From contig CAMDBX010000028.1 in NCBI GenBank assembly GCA_945889445.1, positions 1 through 42,970 on the forward strand: a DNA stretch of 42,970 nucleotides, in the 5' to 3' direction. Below, piece by piece: positions 1-9,084 of the stretch. The first letter of the stretch is position 1, and every line of letters starts with the position of its first letter. This stretch comes from Rhizobium sp. Q54 (GTDB taxonomy: Bacteria > Pseudomonadota > Alphaproteobacteria > Rhizobiales > Aestuariivirgaceae). The notes below the pieces were generated by a model. That model was not told where the DNA came from. It did not search any database and worked only from the letters and a program-made list of their open reading frames with translations. Made by a program: the position numbers and the translations under genes.

Positions 1-1
1 C

Positions 2-661
2 CTACGTCAGTGGAACGATCTTGATCTCGACGCGCCGGTTCTGCGCGCGGCCTTCCGGCGTGGTGTTGGAGGCGATCGGATCGTTCTGGCCCATGCCGAT
101 GGCCTGGAAGCGGTTGGGGTTGTTGCCCTGGGCGATCAGATATTCCGCCACCGATCCGGCACGGGCTTCCGACAGGCGCTGGTTGTGCTGGGGCGTACCC
201 GTCGAGTCGGTGTGGCCCGTCACGTCCACCAGGGTGCGGTTGAATTCCTGGAGCACGATGGCCACCGAGTTCAGTGTCTCGAAGAACTGCGGCTTGATGG
301 CGGACTGGTCGGTGTCGAAGGTGATGTTGGAGGGCATGTTGAGAATGATGTCGTCGCCCACGCGGGTGACGGAGACGCCTGTGCCCTGCAGCCTGGCCCG
401 CAGCCTTGATTCCTGGTTGTCCATGTAGAGCCCGACGCCGCCGCCCGCGAGTGCTCCGAGCCCCGCGCCGATCAGCATCGACTTGCGGGTCGAGGCCGAT
501 GTCGTCTTGCCGATGACAAGGCCCGTGGCGGTGCCCAGCAGGGCGCCCGCCGTGGCGCCCACGGCGGTGTTCGAGATCTTCCGCTCACCCGTATATGGAT
601 CGGTGGAACAGCCGGCCAGGAAGGTGGCGGCCATGGCCGCGAATGCGATTTTGCGAAGCAT
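2..661 (-). CDS. OmpA-family outer-membrane lipoprotein
   Basis: Peptidoglycan-binding OmpA-type lipoprotein, 219 residues. I start it at the ATG whose product begins MLRKIAFAAM. This gives a lipoprotein signal with lipobox LAGC (Cys18) followed by Ser-Thr, which favours outer-membrane sorting. The longer upstream reading adds 19 residues that do not look like a signal. Residues about 32-80 form a glycine-zipper segment of two short Gly/Ala hydrophobic helices. Residues about 105-215 are an OmpA C-terminal domain with the TGHTDSTG motif, the LSEARA stretch and a GRAQNRRVEI ending, as in YiaD-like proteins. By family knowledge it anchors the outer membrane to peptidoglycan. The gene is complete, with its TAG stop at the left edge of the window. 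It is followed upstream on the same strand by an ABC exporter, about 66 bases away. The family call is secure; the exact role is not. Confidence 0.88.
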   Translation of the reverse strand: MLRKIAFAAMAATFLAGCSTDPYTGERKISNTAVGATAGALLGTATGLVIGKTTSASTRKSMLIGAGLGALAGGGVGLYMDNQESRLRARLQGTGVSVTRVGDDIILNMPSNITFDTDQSAIKPQFFETLNSVAIVLQEFNRTLVDVTGHTDSTGTPQHNQRLSEARAGSVAEYLIAQGNNPNRFQAIGMGQNDPIASNTTPEGRAQNRRVEIKIVPLT

Positions 662-727
662 GTTTTCCCCACTGCAACACATCGCCAATCGCCTGTCGGT
701 ATGGCGGCAATGAGTCAAAAGGATGGT

Positions 728-2605
<1,878 letters not shown>

Positions 2606-2787
2606 GAAATACTCCGGGGCGCGCGGGCGGACGGCAGGGAGCGCGCCAAAACTGCCTGATTCAATGTGAAGTCCCTTATAAGCCCGGGAATTCAGGCCGG
2701 AAAGGGGCGGAGACAGCCAGGGATGCCCAAGGCACCTTTGCGTTATCGGCATGAATCCCGGATGGCGAGCCGTGCTATCTGGGGTCC

Positions 2788-4179
2788 ATGTCGTCCTCCC
2801 GGCTGATCCCCCTCATCATCGCCTCCGCCCTGTTCATGGAGAACATGGATTCGACGGTGATCGCCACCTCACTCCCGGCCATCGCCAGGGACCTCGGGAC
2901 CGACGCCATCGTGCTGAAGCTGGCCTTTACCACCTATCTCCTGAGCCTCACGGTGTTCATCCCCATAAGCGGCTGGCTGGCGGACCGTTACGGCTCGCGC
3001 CACGTGTTCCGGGTGGCGATTGCCGTGTTCACGCTGGGCTCGCTCGCCTGCGGCTTTGCCACGTCATTGGGGGGCTTGGTCGCTGCGCGTGGCCTGCAGG
3101 GCATTGGCGGCGCGATGATGGTGCCGGTGGGCCGCATCATCCTGCTGCGCACCGTTCCCAAGGCCGAGCTGGTGGATGCACTGGCATGGCTCACAATACC
3201 AGCGCTGATCGGCCCGTTGGTGGGGCCCCCGGTGGGCGGCTTCATCACCGACACCTTCGGCTGGCGCTGGGTGTTCTGGATGAACCTGCCCTTCGGCATT
3301 CTGGCCTTGGTGCTGGCCACCGTGCTGATGCCGGACACCCGCGTGGACAAGGTGCCGAAGCTCGACACCCTGGGCTTCCTGCTTTCGGGTCTAGGCCTCT
3401 CCTCCTTCATCTTCGGGTTGACGGTGATGGGCCGCGACCTGCTGCCGGGTTGGACGCCCACGCTGCTGGTCCTGTTCGGGGCGGTGATGACGGGCCTCTA
3501 CGTCCGCCATACACGGCGCACCGAGAATCCGATCCTCGACCTGTCACTGCTCCGCATCGAAACCTTCCGGACCGGCGTCGTCGGCGGCAGCCTGTTCCGC
3601 ATCGGCGTGGGCGCGGTGCCCTTCCTGCTGCCGCTGATGTTCCAGCTGGCCTATGGCATGAGCGCCTTCCAGTCCGGCATGATCACCTTCGTCGCTGCGG
3701 CGGGGGCGATCTCCATGAAACTGTGTGCAGCCCGGATGATCCGCCGCTTCGGCTTCAAGCGGCTGCTGCTGGTCAACGGGCTCCTTGCCAGCGCGTCGAT
3801 CTCGGTCATGGGTTTCCTGTCGTCGTCGACACCCTATCTCATCGCCATCGGACTGCTGTTCATCGGCGGCTTCCTGCGCTCGCTGCAGTTCACCGCACTC
3901 AACGCCATGTCCTATTCCGACGTCGACCACCAGCAGGCCAGCTATGCCACCAGCCTCTACACGGTGGTGCAGCAGCTCTCTCTGTCGATGGGCGTGGTGC
4001 TCGCCGCCTTCGTGCTGGAAGCCGCGCAATGGGTGCGTGCGGAGGAAACGCTGACGCCGATGGATTTCACCATCGCCTTCGCGGTGGTCTCCGCCTGCTC
4101 GGTAACAGCCTGCCTGCAGTTCCTCGCGTTGTCTCCGGGGGCAGGCGAGGCGGTGAGCGGCAAGAAGGTGGAGGGGTAG
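2788..4179 (+). CDS. MFS drug:proton antiporter, DHA2 type
   Basis: Inner-membrane major facilitator of 463 residues. It is mostly hydrophobic helices, in the 14-helix range typical of the EmrB/QacA group. Visible motifs are the DHA2 N-terminal signature around MDSTVIATSLPAI, motif A-like GWLADRYGSR after helix 2, and motif C-like GPLVGPPVGG, which marks antiporters. By family, it exports drugs or other small hydrophobic compounds against protons. The start has no strong ribosome-binding site, but the product begins cleanly. A longer open reading in another frame over the same bases (2751-4346) is Arg/Gly/His-rich and is a shadow. The stop codon sits inside a G-quadruplex motif (separate entry). 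It is divergent from the ABC exporter, with 182 bases between the two starts. Confidence 0.87.
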   Translation: MSSSRLIPLIIASALFMENMDSTVIATSLPAIARDLGTDAIVLKLAFTTYLLSLTVFIPISGWLADRYGSRHVFRVAIAVFTLGSLACGFATSLGGLVAARGLQGIGGAMMVPVGRIILLRTVPKAELVDALAWLTIPALIGPLVGPPVGGFITDTFGWRWVFWMNLPFGILALVLATVLMPDTRVDKVPKLDTLGFLLSGLGLSSFIFGLTVMGRDLLPGWTPTLLVLFGAVMTGLYVRHTRRTENPILDLSLLRIETFRTGVVGGSLFRIGVGAVPFLLPLMFQLAYGMSAFQSGMITFVAAAGAISMKLCAARMIRRFGFKRLLLVNGLLASASISVMGFLSSSTPYLIAIGLLFIGGFLRSLQFTALNAMSYSDVDHQQASYATSLYTVVQQLSLSMGVVLAAFVLEAAQWVRAEETLTPMDFTIAFAVVSACSVTACLQFLALSPGAGEAVSGKKVEG

Positions 4180-4194
4180 GGGTAGGGGTAGGGG
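4173..4194 (+). repeat. Perfect G-quadruplex motif over the MFS stop codon
   Basis: Four GGGG runs, each separated by TA: three GGGGTA units followed by GGGG. The first run is the last Gly codon of the MFS gene and the first TA begins its TAG stop. Such short-loop G4 motifs are predicted to fold very stably in DNA or RNA. On the minus strand it lies downstream of uvrD. It could act in transcription ending between the two convergent genes, but no classical T-tailed hairpin is visible beside it. Confidence 0.7.
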
Positions 4195-4198
4195 CGGA

Positions 4199-4420
4199 CT
4201 ATCCGCGGTGGCGGGTCATGCGTGCCCACATCGATTCCATGCCGCGCGTGATGCGAAGGATTGCGCGGAGGGTTCGAGTCTGGGGCTGGATGCTGCCGAC
4301 GCCGGAGGTCCGGTTGAAGTTCGCCTCGCTGTGGAGGATCTGGTGAACGATTGCGGCTGAGCTCGACATGACACCAGTTGCCGTGATTCGCGGGCTCTTG
4401 GCGAGATCGCGCAGCGTCAA
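4199..4420 (-). CDS. Doubtful small open frame downstream of uvrD
   Basis: A 73-codon open frame (TTG start; an internal ATG would give 56 residues beginning MSSSAAIVHQ). It lies just after the uvrD stop on the same strand. The composition is protein-like: the third codon positions are mostly G or C, and there are few runs of one residue. However, there is no ribosome-binding site before either start and I recognise no domain. The opposite strand holds only an Arg-rich reading. It may be a real small gene cotranscribed with uvrD, a decayed gene or chance. I list it because it fills the gap between uvrD and the MFS gene. Confidence 0.25.
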   Translation of the reverse strand: MTLRDLAKSPRITATGVMSSSAAIVHQILHSEANFNRTSGVGSIQPQTRTLRAILRITRGMESMWARMTRHRG

Positions 4421-4430
4421 CTCTGTAAGA

Positions 4431-6800
4431 TTATTTTGCGTCCGCCCGCGCCACGAAGCTGTCGATCACCCGCTTCTCGCCGGCCTTGTCGAAGTCGATC
4501 GTCAGCTTGTTGCCTTCCACCGCGCTCACCACGCCATAACCAAACTTCTCGTGGAAGACGCGCTCGCCCTTGGCGTAGGTCTCGGAATCGGCGCCGCGCG
4601 CCACCATCTCGCCCTCGATGAAGCGCGGGGTGGAGCGGGTGGCCTTGCCTTCCGACCAGCGGGCCTGCGCGCGCTGCCAGCCGGGGGTGGCATAGGTGTT
4701 GCCGAAGGGCTTGGCGGGTTCCTCGTCGAAGCGGCTCTTGCCATAGGTGCCAAGGCCGAAGCCGCCATAGCTCGTGGCCATGGGGGCGACCTCCACATGC
4801 ATCTCCGGCAATTCGTCGATGAAGCGCGAGGGCAGCGCATTCTGCCACAGGTTATGAACCCGCCGGTTCTGCGCGAAGGAAATGGTGGCGCGGCGCTTGG
4901 CGCGCGTGATGCCCACGTAGGCGAGGCGGCGCTCTTCTTCGAGCCCGGCGCGGCCCTTTTCATCGAGCGAGCGCTGCGAGGGGAACAGGCCTTCCTCCCA
5001 GCCGGGCAGGAACACCGTGCCGAATTCAAGACCCTTGGCGCCATGCATCGTCATGATCGAGACCTTGTCTTCCTCGGCTGACTGCTCGACGTCCATCACC
5101 AGCGAGATATGCTCGAGGAATCCAGCGAGGTTCTCGAAGTCGCCCATGGAGCGCACGAGTTCCTTGAGGTTGTCGAGGCGGCCTTGCGCTTCCGGGCTTT
5201 TGTCGTTCTGCCACATCTCGGTGTAGCCGGACTCATCCAGAACGATTTCTGCCAGCTCGGTGTGGGGCAGCCCCTGCGCCATCTGCCGCCAGCGGCCGAA
5301 GCTTTCGACCAGCTTGCGCAGCGCGCCGCGCGTCTTGGCGGGCAATTCGTCAGTCAGCGAGATCGCCTCTGCCGCGCGGTAGAGCGAGATGCCTTGAGCC
5401 CGCGCAATGGCATGCATGCGCTTCACCGAGGTGTCGCCGATGCCGCGTTTCGGCGTGTTGATGATGCGCTCGAAGGCGAGGTCATTGTCGGGCGAGGCGA
5501 CGATCTTGAGGTAGGCCAGCGCATCGCGCACTTCGGCGCGCTCATAGAAGCGCGGGCCACCGATCACGCGGTAGGGCACGCCAAGGGTGATGAACCGGTC
5601 TTCGAAGGCGCGCATCTGGAACGAGGCGCGCACCAGGATCGCCATGTCGTTCAGCTTCTCGCCCTTGCGCTGGAAGTTCTCGATGTCCTCGCCGATGACG
5701 CGGGCTTCCTCGTCGCCATCCCAGTGGGCGCGCACGGTCACGGTCTCGCCGTCCTCGCGGTTGGTGTGCAGCGTCTTGCCCAGGCGGCTCTCGTTCTTGG
5801 CGATGAGGCCTGAGGCGGCACCCAAAATCTGCGGCGTCGAGCGATAGTTGCGCTCGAGCCGGATCACCTTGGCGCCGGGGAAGTCCTTCTCGAAACGCAG
5901 GATGTTGTCGACCTCGGCACCGCGCCAGCCATAGATCGACTGGTCGTCGTCACCCACGCAGCAAATGTTCTTGTGGCCCTGCGCCAGCAGGCGCAGCCAC
6001 AGATACTGCGCCACGTTGGTGTCCTGGTATTCGTCCACCAGCATGTATTTGAAGCGGCGCTGATACTCCTTCAGCACGTCCGGGTGCTCCTGGAAGATGC
6101 GCAGCACCTCGAGCAACAGGTCGCCGAAGTCGGCGGCGTTCACCACCTTCAGCCGCTGCTGGTATTCGGCATAGAGCTTGCCGCCCAATCCTCCGTGGCC
6201 AAAGGCCGACGCCTCGCCGGCGGGCACACGGTCGGGCGTCAGCCCGCGGTTCTTCCAGCCGTCGATGAGGGAGGCGAGCTGCCGGGCGGGCCAGCGCTTC
6301 TCGTCCACGTCATGGGCTTCGAGCAGCTGCTTCAAGAGCCGGATCTGGTCGTCCGTGTCGAGGATCGAGAAGCCGGAGCGCAGGCCCGCCAGTTCCGCGT
6401 GGTTCCGCAGGATCTTGACGCCGATCGAATGGAAGGTGCCGAGCCAGGTCATGCCTTCGACGGCGCCGCCGATCAGCGCGCCAATGCGGTCGCGCATCTC
6501 GCGCGCCGCCTTGTTGGTGAAGGTCACGGCCAGGAGCTGCCCCGGCCAGGCCTTGCCGGTGGCGAGGATGTGGGCGAGCCTCGTGGTCAGCACCCGGGTC
6601 TTGCCGGTGCCGGCACCGGCAAGTACGAGCAGGGGGCCGTCGGTGTTCTCGACGGCCGCCCGCTGCTCGGGGTTGAGGCCCTTGAGATAGTCTGGTTCGG
6701 CCTTCTGCCCCATGGCACGCGCAGCCAGTCCCCCGGGCTTGATCGCGGGGGCCGGCTGCTCGTCACCGAAGTCGTTCAGGTCGAAATTCTTGCTGCTCAT
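4431..6800 (-). CDS. uvrD: ATP-dependent DNA helicase II (UvrD/PcrA family)
   Basis: Superfamily 1A 3'-5' helicase of 789 residues. It unwinds nicked DNA in nucleotide-excision and mismatch repair and strips proteins such as RecA from DNA. Walker A AGAGTGKT is at residues 61-68. The DExx box reads VDEYQD. The GDDDQSIYGWRGA and HGAKGLEF motifs and the LPGWEEGLFPSQRS segment are typical of UvrD and PcrA. The last 60 residues (EKFGYGVV to FDKAGEKRVI) match the small C-terminal Tudor-like domain that binds RNA polymerase in PcrA/UvrD. An N-terminal extension of about 40 residues precedes the helicase core. The start codon is preceded by a likely promoter with an overlapping LexA-like box. The gene is complete and of normal length. 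Confidence 0.96.
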   Translation of the reverse strand: MSSKNFDLNDFGDEQPAPAIKPGGLAARAMGQKAEPDYLKGLNPEQRAAVENTDGPLLVLAGAGTGKTRVLTTRLAHILATGKAWPGQLLAVTFTNKAAREMRDRIGALIGGAVEGMTWLGTFHSIGVKILRNHAELAGLRSGFSILDTDDQIRLLKQLLEAHDVDEKRWPARQLASLIDGWKNRGLTPDRVPAGEASAFGHGGLGGKLYAEYQQRLKVVNAADFGDLLLEVLRIFQEHPDVLKEYQRRFKYMLVDEYQDTNVAQYLWLRLLAQGHKNICCVGDDDQSIYGWRGAEVDNILRFEKDFPGAKVIRLERNYRSTPQILGAASGLIAKNESRLGKTLHTNREDGETVTVRAHWDGDEEARVIGEDIENFQRKGEKLNDMAILVRASFQMRAFEDRFITLGVPYRVIGGPRFYERAEVRDALAYLKIVASPDNDLAFERIINTPKRGIGDTSVKRMHAIARAQGISLYRAAEAISLTDELPAKTRGALRKLVESFGRWRQMAQGLPHTELAEIVLDESGYTEMWQNDKSPEAQGRLDNLKELVRSMGDFENLAGFLEHISLVMDVEQSAEEDKVSIMTMHGAKGLEFGTVFLPGWEEGLFPSQRSLDEKGRAGLEEERRLAYVGITRAKRRATISFAQNRRVHNLWQNALPSRFIDELPEMHVEVAPMATSYGGFGLGTYGKSRFDEEPAKPFGNTYATPGWQRAQARWSEGKATRSTPRFIEGEMVARGADSETYAKGERVFHEKFGYGVVSAVEGNKLTIDFDKAGEKRVIDSFVARADAK

Positions 6801-6825
6801 CGAAAAGGTCCGAATCCTCCGGACC

Positions 6826-6855
6826 TATATAGAGCCTTGAGAACGAAATGCGAAA
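6826..6855 (-). promoter_or_regulatory. uvrD promoter with near-match LexA (SOS) box
   Basis: On the minus strand, TTCGCA (6849-6854) and TATATA (6826-6831) are separated by exactly 17 bases, a fair sigma-70 layout with 4 of 6 matches in each box. On the plus strand, GAAC (6841-6844), seven bases, then GAAA (6852-6855) matches the alphaproteobacterial SOS box GAAC-N7-GAAC with one mismatch. The box overlaps the -35 element, where LexA would block polymerase. Just downstream (6807-6825) GGTCCG and CGGACC flank GAGG and could form a hairpin near the transcript start. The promoter and its LexA control are inferred. Confidence 0.45.
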
Positions 6856-6857
6856 CC

Positions 6858-7055
6858 TCAGGCAGCCTGCAGGCTCACGCAGCCCATCGGCCGCTTCAGG
6901 CCGCGCACCGCACCCTGAAGCTGGCGCCATGTCTCCGCCGTCTCCATGTCACCCAGTCGCTCGCAGATCTGGGCGTGCTTGGCAGCTTCCGATTCGGCAC
7001 CCTTGCCATGAACGAAAACAAGCGCTTCCGCGAACAGGTTGAGACCGTTGTTCAT
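6858..7055 (-). CDS. Small uncharacterised protein, 65 residues
   Basis: Small cytoplasmic protein of 65 residues starting MNNGLNLFAE. A good ribosome-binding site (GAGGGAG, about 9 bases upstream) and a plausible promoter further upstream support expression. The sequence is amphipathic and looks alpha-helical, for example HAQICERLGDMETAETWRQL, with a Gly/Pro/Cys-containing tail. I recognise no domain and infer no function. It lies between uvrD and a thioesterase gene on the same strand, and its stop is 3 bases upstream of the uvrD LexA-like box. The uvrD promoter therefore sits directly after this gene. The compact reading with a strong ribosome-binding site makes it more likely real than chance. 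Confidence 0.65.
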   Translation of the reverse strand: MNNGLNLFAEALVFVHGKGAESEAAKHAQICERLGDMETAETWRQLQGAVRGLKRPMGCVSLQAA

Positions 7056-7094
7056 GATATTCGTCTCCCTCGTTGGTATTCCACCAGCTATGGA

Positions 7095-7123
7095 AGTTTA
7101 ATGCGCCGTTAATGTTGCGTGAA
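7095..7123 (-). promoter_or_regulatory. Likely promoter of the 65-residue protein gene
   Basis: TTCACG (7118-7123) and TAAACT (7095-7100) on the minus strand are separated by 17 bases, and the region is locally AT-rich. This would leave a leader of roughly 35 bases before the ribosome-binding site and ATG at 7055. Assignment is by pattern only. Confidence 0.35.
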
Positions 7124-7140
7124 TGTGACGTCTTTTGTGC

Positions 7141-7626
7141 TCAGGCTTTTTTCGGGATGCCGATCGTGTGCCCAACTTGCGGCGGCACGGCCAAGTGGCG
7201 GTGGGCCTCACGCATTGCCTCAATCTTTTCCATCACATCGGGCGGGAAGGGGGCGGATTTCTTGAGCCCCATGTCGACGTGCATCACGATGATTTCGGTC
7301 ACGCAGGCAAGCCAGCCCTCGGCAGCGTGGAACATCTGCTGGACGTAATGGACGCGTTTCGAGTCGCAGTCGAGGATCTGCGTCTCGATCCGCACCGAAT
7401 CACCGGCATGCAGCTCGCGCAGGTAGGTGTTGTGGCATTCGAGCGAGAAGAAGGAGTTGTTGCGCTCCTTCACATAGTCCGGCCCCAGCCCCACCGCCGC
7501 GAAGGCCTCATCGCCCGCCCGGTCAAACAGCACGTTGTAGTAGGCCATGTTGAAGTGGCCGTTGTAGTCGACCCACTGGTCTTCCACCTTGAGCAGGGGG
7601 CCCACAAAAGGGGCAGGATAACCCAT
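7141..7626 (-). CDS. Hotdog-fold acyl-CoA thioesterase family protein
   Basis: 161-residue single hotdog-fold protein. The WVDYNGHFNMAYYNVLFDRA segment near residues 18-37 is the 4HBT-type active-site loop and start of the central helix, where the Asp-Tyr-Asn-Gly-His motif carries the acid/base residues. The segment KRVHYVQQMFHAAEGWLACVTE is the typical later strand pair. The family hydrolyses acyl-CoA thioesters. This sequence resembles the thioesterase domains fused to or beside carnitine dehydrogenases (betainyl-CoA type), but no such dehydrogenase is nearby, so the substrate is open. It is divergent from the FAD-linked dehydrogenase gene, with only 35 bases between the two starts. The two may share a control region. 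Confidence 0.82.
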   Translation of the reverse strand: MGYPAPFVGPLLKVEDQWVDYNGHFNMAYYNVLFDRAGDEAFAAVGLGPDYVKERNNSFFSLECHNTYLRELHAGDSVRIETQILDCDSKRVHYVQQMFHAAEGWLACVTEIIVMHVDMGLKKSAPFPPDVMEKIEAMREAHRHLAVPPQVGHTIGIPKKA

Positions 7627-7661
7627 CGCAAAAACTCCGGTTTCCGGTTAATTTCCCGAGC

Positions 7662-9053
7662 ATGGATACTCCGCTTCCCAAGAACAGCACAACACAGACC
7701 GTGGCCGACCTCCGTTCCTGGCTGGGCGACCGCCTGTCCACCGCCCCTGCCGTGCGCGAGCAGCACGGCAAGGACCAGACCTGGAACCCCGGCGCCCCAC
7801 CTGACGCGGTGGCCTTCGTCAAGACCACGGAGGAGGTGCAGCGCATCGTCGCCACCTGCGCGCAGCACGGCACGCCGGTGATCCCCTATGGCACCGGCAC
7901 GTCGCTCGAAGGGCACTTCTCCGCGCCCTTCGGCGGCATCTCCATCGACCTGTCGCAGATGAACCACATCCTCGAGGTCAATGCCTCCGACCTCGACTGC
8001 CGGGTGGAGGCGGGCGTCACCCGCAAGCAACTCAACACCCATCTCCGCGATCAGGGTCTGTTCTTTCCCGTGGACCCCGGTGCCGATGCCAGCCTCGGCG
8101 GCATGACGGCCACGCGCGCCTCGGGCACCAACGCGGTGCGTTATGGCACCATGCGGGAGAACGTCCTCAACGTCACTGCGGTGATGGCGAACGGCGAGAT
8201 CATCCGCACCGGTTCACGCGCCAAGAAGTCGTCGGCTGGTTACGATCTCACCCGGCTTCTGGTCGGCTCCGAGGGAACCCTTGGCGTCATCACCGAAGTG
8301 GCCCTCAAGCTCTATGGCATTCCGGAATCCATCGTCTCCGCCGTCTGCCCTTTCCCGAGCGTCGAAGCCTGCTGCAAGGCGACCATCACCGCGATCCAGA
8401 TGGGCATTCCGGTGGCCCGCATCGAGCTGGTCGATTCCGAGCACGTGAAGGCCTTCAACAGCTATTCCAACCTCGACCTCAAGGTGACACCCACACTGTT
8501 CCTCGAATTCCACGGCACCGAGGCCTCGGCACGTGAGCAGGCGGAAACCTTCGCCGCCATTGCCGAGGAACTGGGTGGCGGCCCCTACAGCATCGCCACG
8601 AAGGAAGAGGACCGGCAGAAGCTGTGGCAGGCCCGGCATGATGCCTTCTGGGCCACCAAGGCGTTGATGCCCGGCAAGGAATCCTTCGCAACGGACGTCT
8701 GCGTGCCGATCTCCAGGCTGGCTGACTGCGTGACCGAAACCCAGGCCGATCTTGCCGCCAACAATCTCTATGGACCCATCGTCGGGCACGTGGGCGACGG
8801 CAACTTCCATGTGGTTCTCTACTGCGACCGTTCGGACGCGGGTGAATACGCCAGGGTGAAGGAGGTCTATGCCCGCATGATCGACCGCGCCATCGCCATG
8901 GGCGGCACCTGCACCGGCGAGCATGGCATCGGCTCCGGCAAGCGCGCCTATCTCGAGAAGGAGCATGGGCCCGCACTCGCCTTCATGCGCGACATCAAGC
9001 GCGCGCTGGACCCGAAGAATATCATGAACCCCGGCAAGAACGCCGCCATCTGA
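7662..9053 (+). CDS. FAD-linked 2-hydroxyacid dehydrogenase (D-lactate/glycolate type)
   Basis: 463-residue VAO/PCMH-family flavoenzyme that should oxidise a D-2-hydroxyacid to the 2-oxoacid and pass electrons to a quinone, cytochrome or other carrier. The FAD-binding half (about residues 50-190) contains PYGTGTSLEGH, the DPGADASLGGM loop and GTNAVRYGTMRENVLN. GSEGTLGVITEV follows at the domain junction. The C-terminal half contains the metal-site motifs GHVGDGNFH and the end motif GEHGIGSGKR. The closing stretch LDPKNIMNPGK is typical of GlcD and Dld/LDHD proteins. There is no signal peptide and no partner glcE/glcF genes nearby, which favours a stand-alone LDHD-like enzyme over a glycolate oxidase subunit. 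It is followed 31 bases later by the AsmA-family gene. Confidence 0.87.
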   Translation: MDTPLPKNSTTQTVADLRSWLGDRLSTAPAVREQHGKDQTWNPGAPPDAVAFVKTTEEVQRIVATCAQHGTPVIPYGTGTSLEGHFSAPFGGISIDLSQMNHILEVNASDLDCRVEAGVTRKQLNTHLRDQGLFFPVDPGADASLGGMTATRASGTNAVRYGTMRENVLNVTAVMANGEIIRTGSRAKKSSAGYDLTRLLVGSEGTLGVITEVALKLYGIPESIVSAVCPFPSVEACCKATITAIQMGIPVARIELVDSEHVKAFNSYSNLDLKVTPTLFLEFHGTEASAREQAETFAAIAEELGGGPYSIATKEEDRQKLWQARHDAFWATKALMPGKESFATDVCVPISRLADCVTETQADLAANNLYGPIVGHVGDGNFHVVLYCDRSDAGEYARVKEVYARMIDRAIAMGGTCTGEHGIGSGKRAYLEKEHGPALAFMRDIKRALDPKNIMNPGKNAAI

Positions 9054-9084
9054 TGGCCGCAATGCACCCCCATCGGATGCGTCC

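Noticed and set aside
2751-4346. 531-codon plus-strand open frame over the MFS gene
   Set aside because: It is rich in Arg, Gly, His and Ala, has no membrane or domain pattern, and overlaps a clear MFS gene in another frame; it is a GC-rich shadow.
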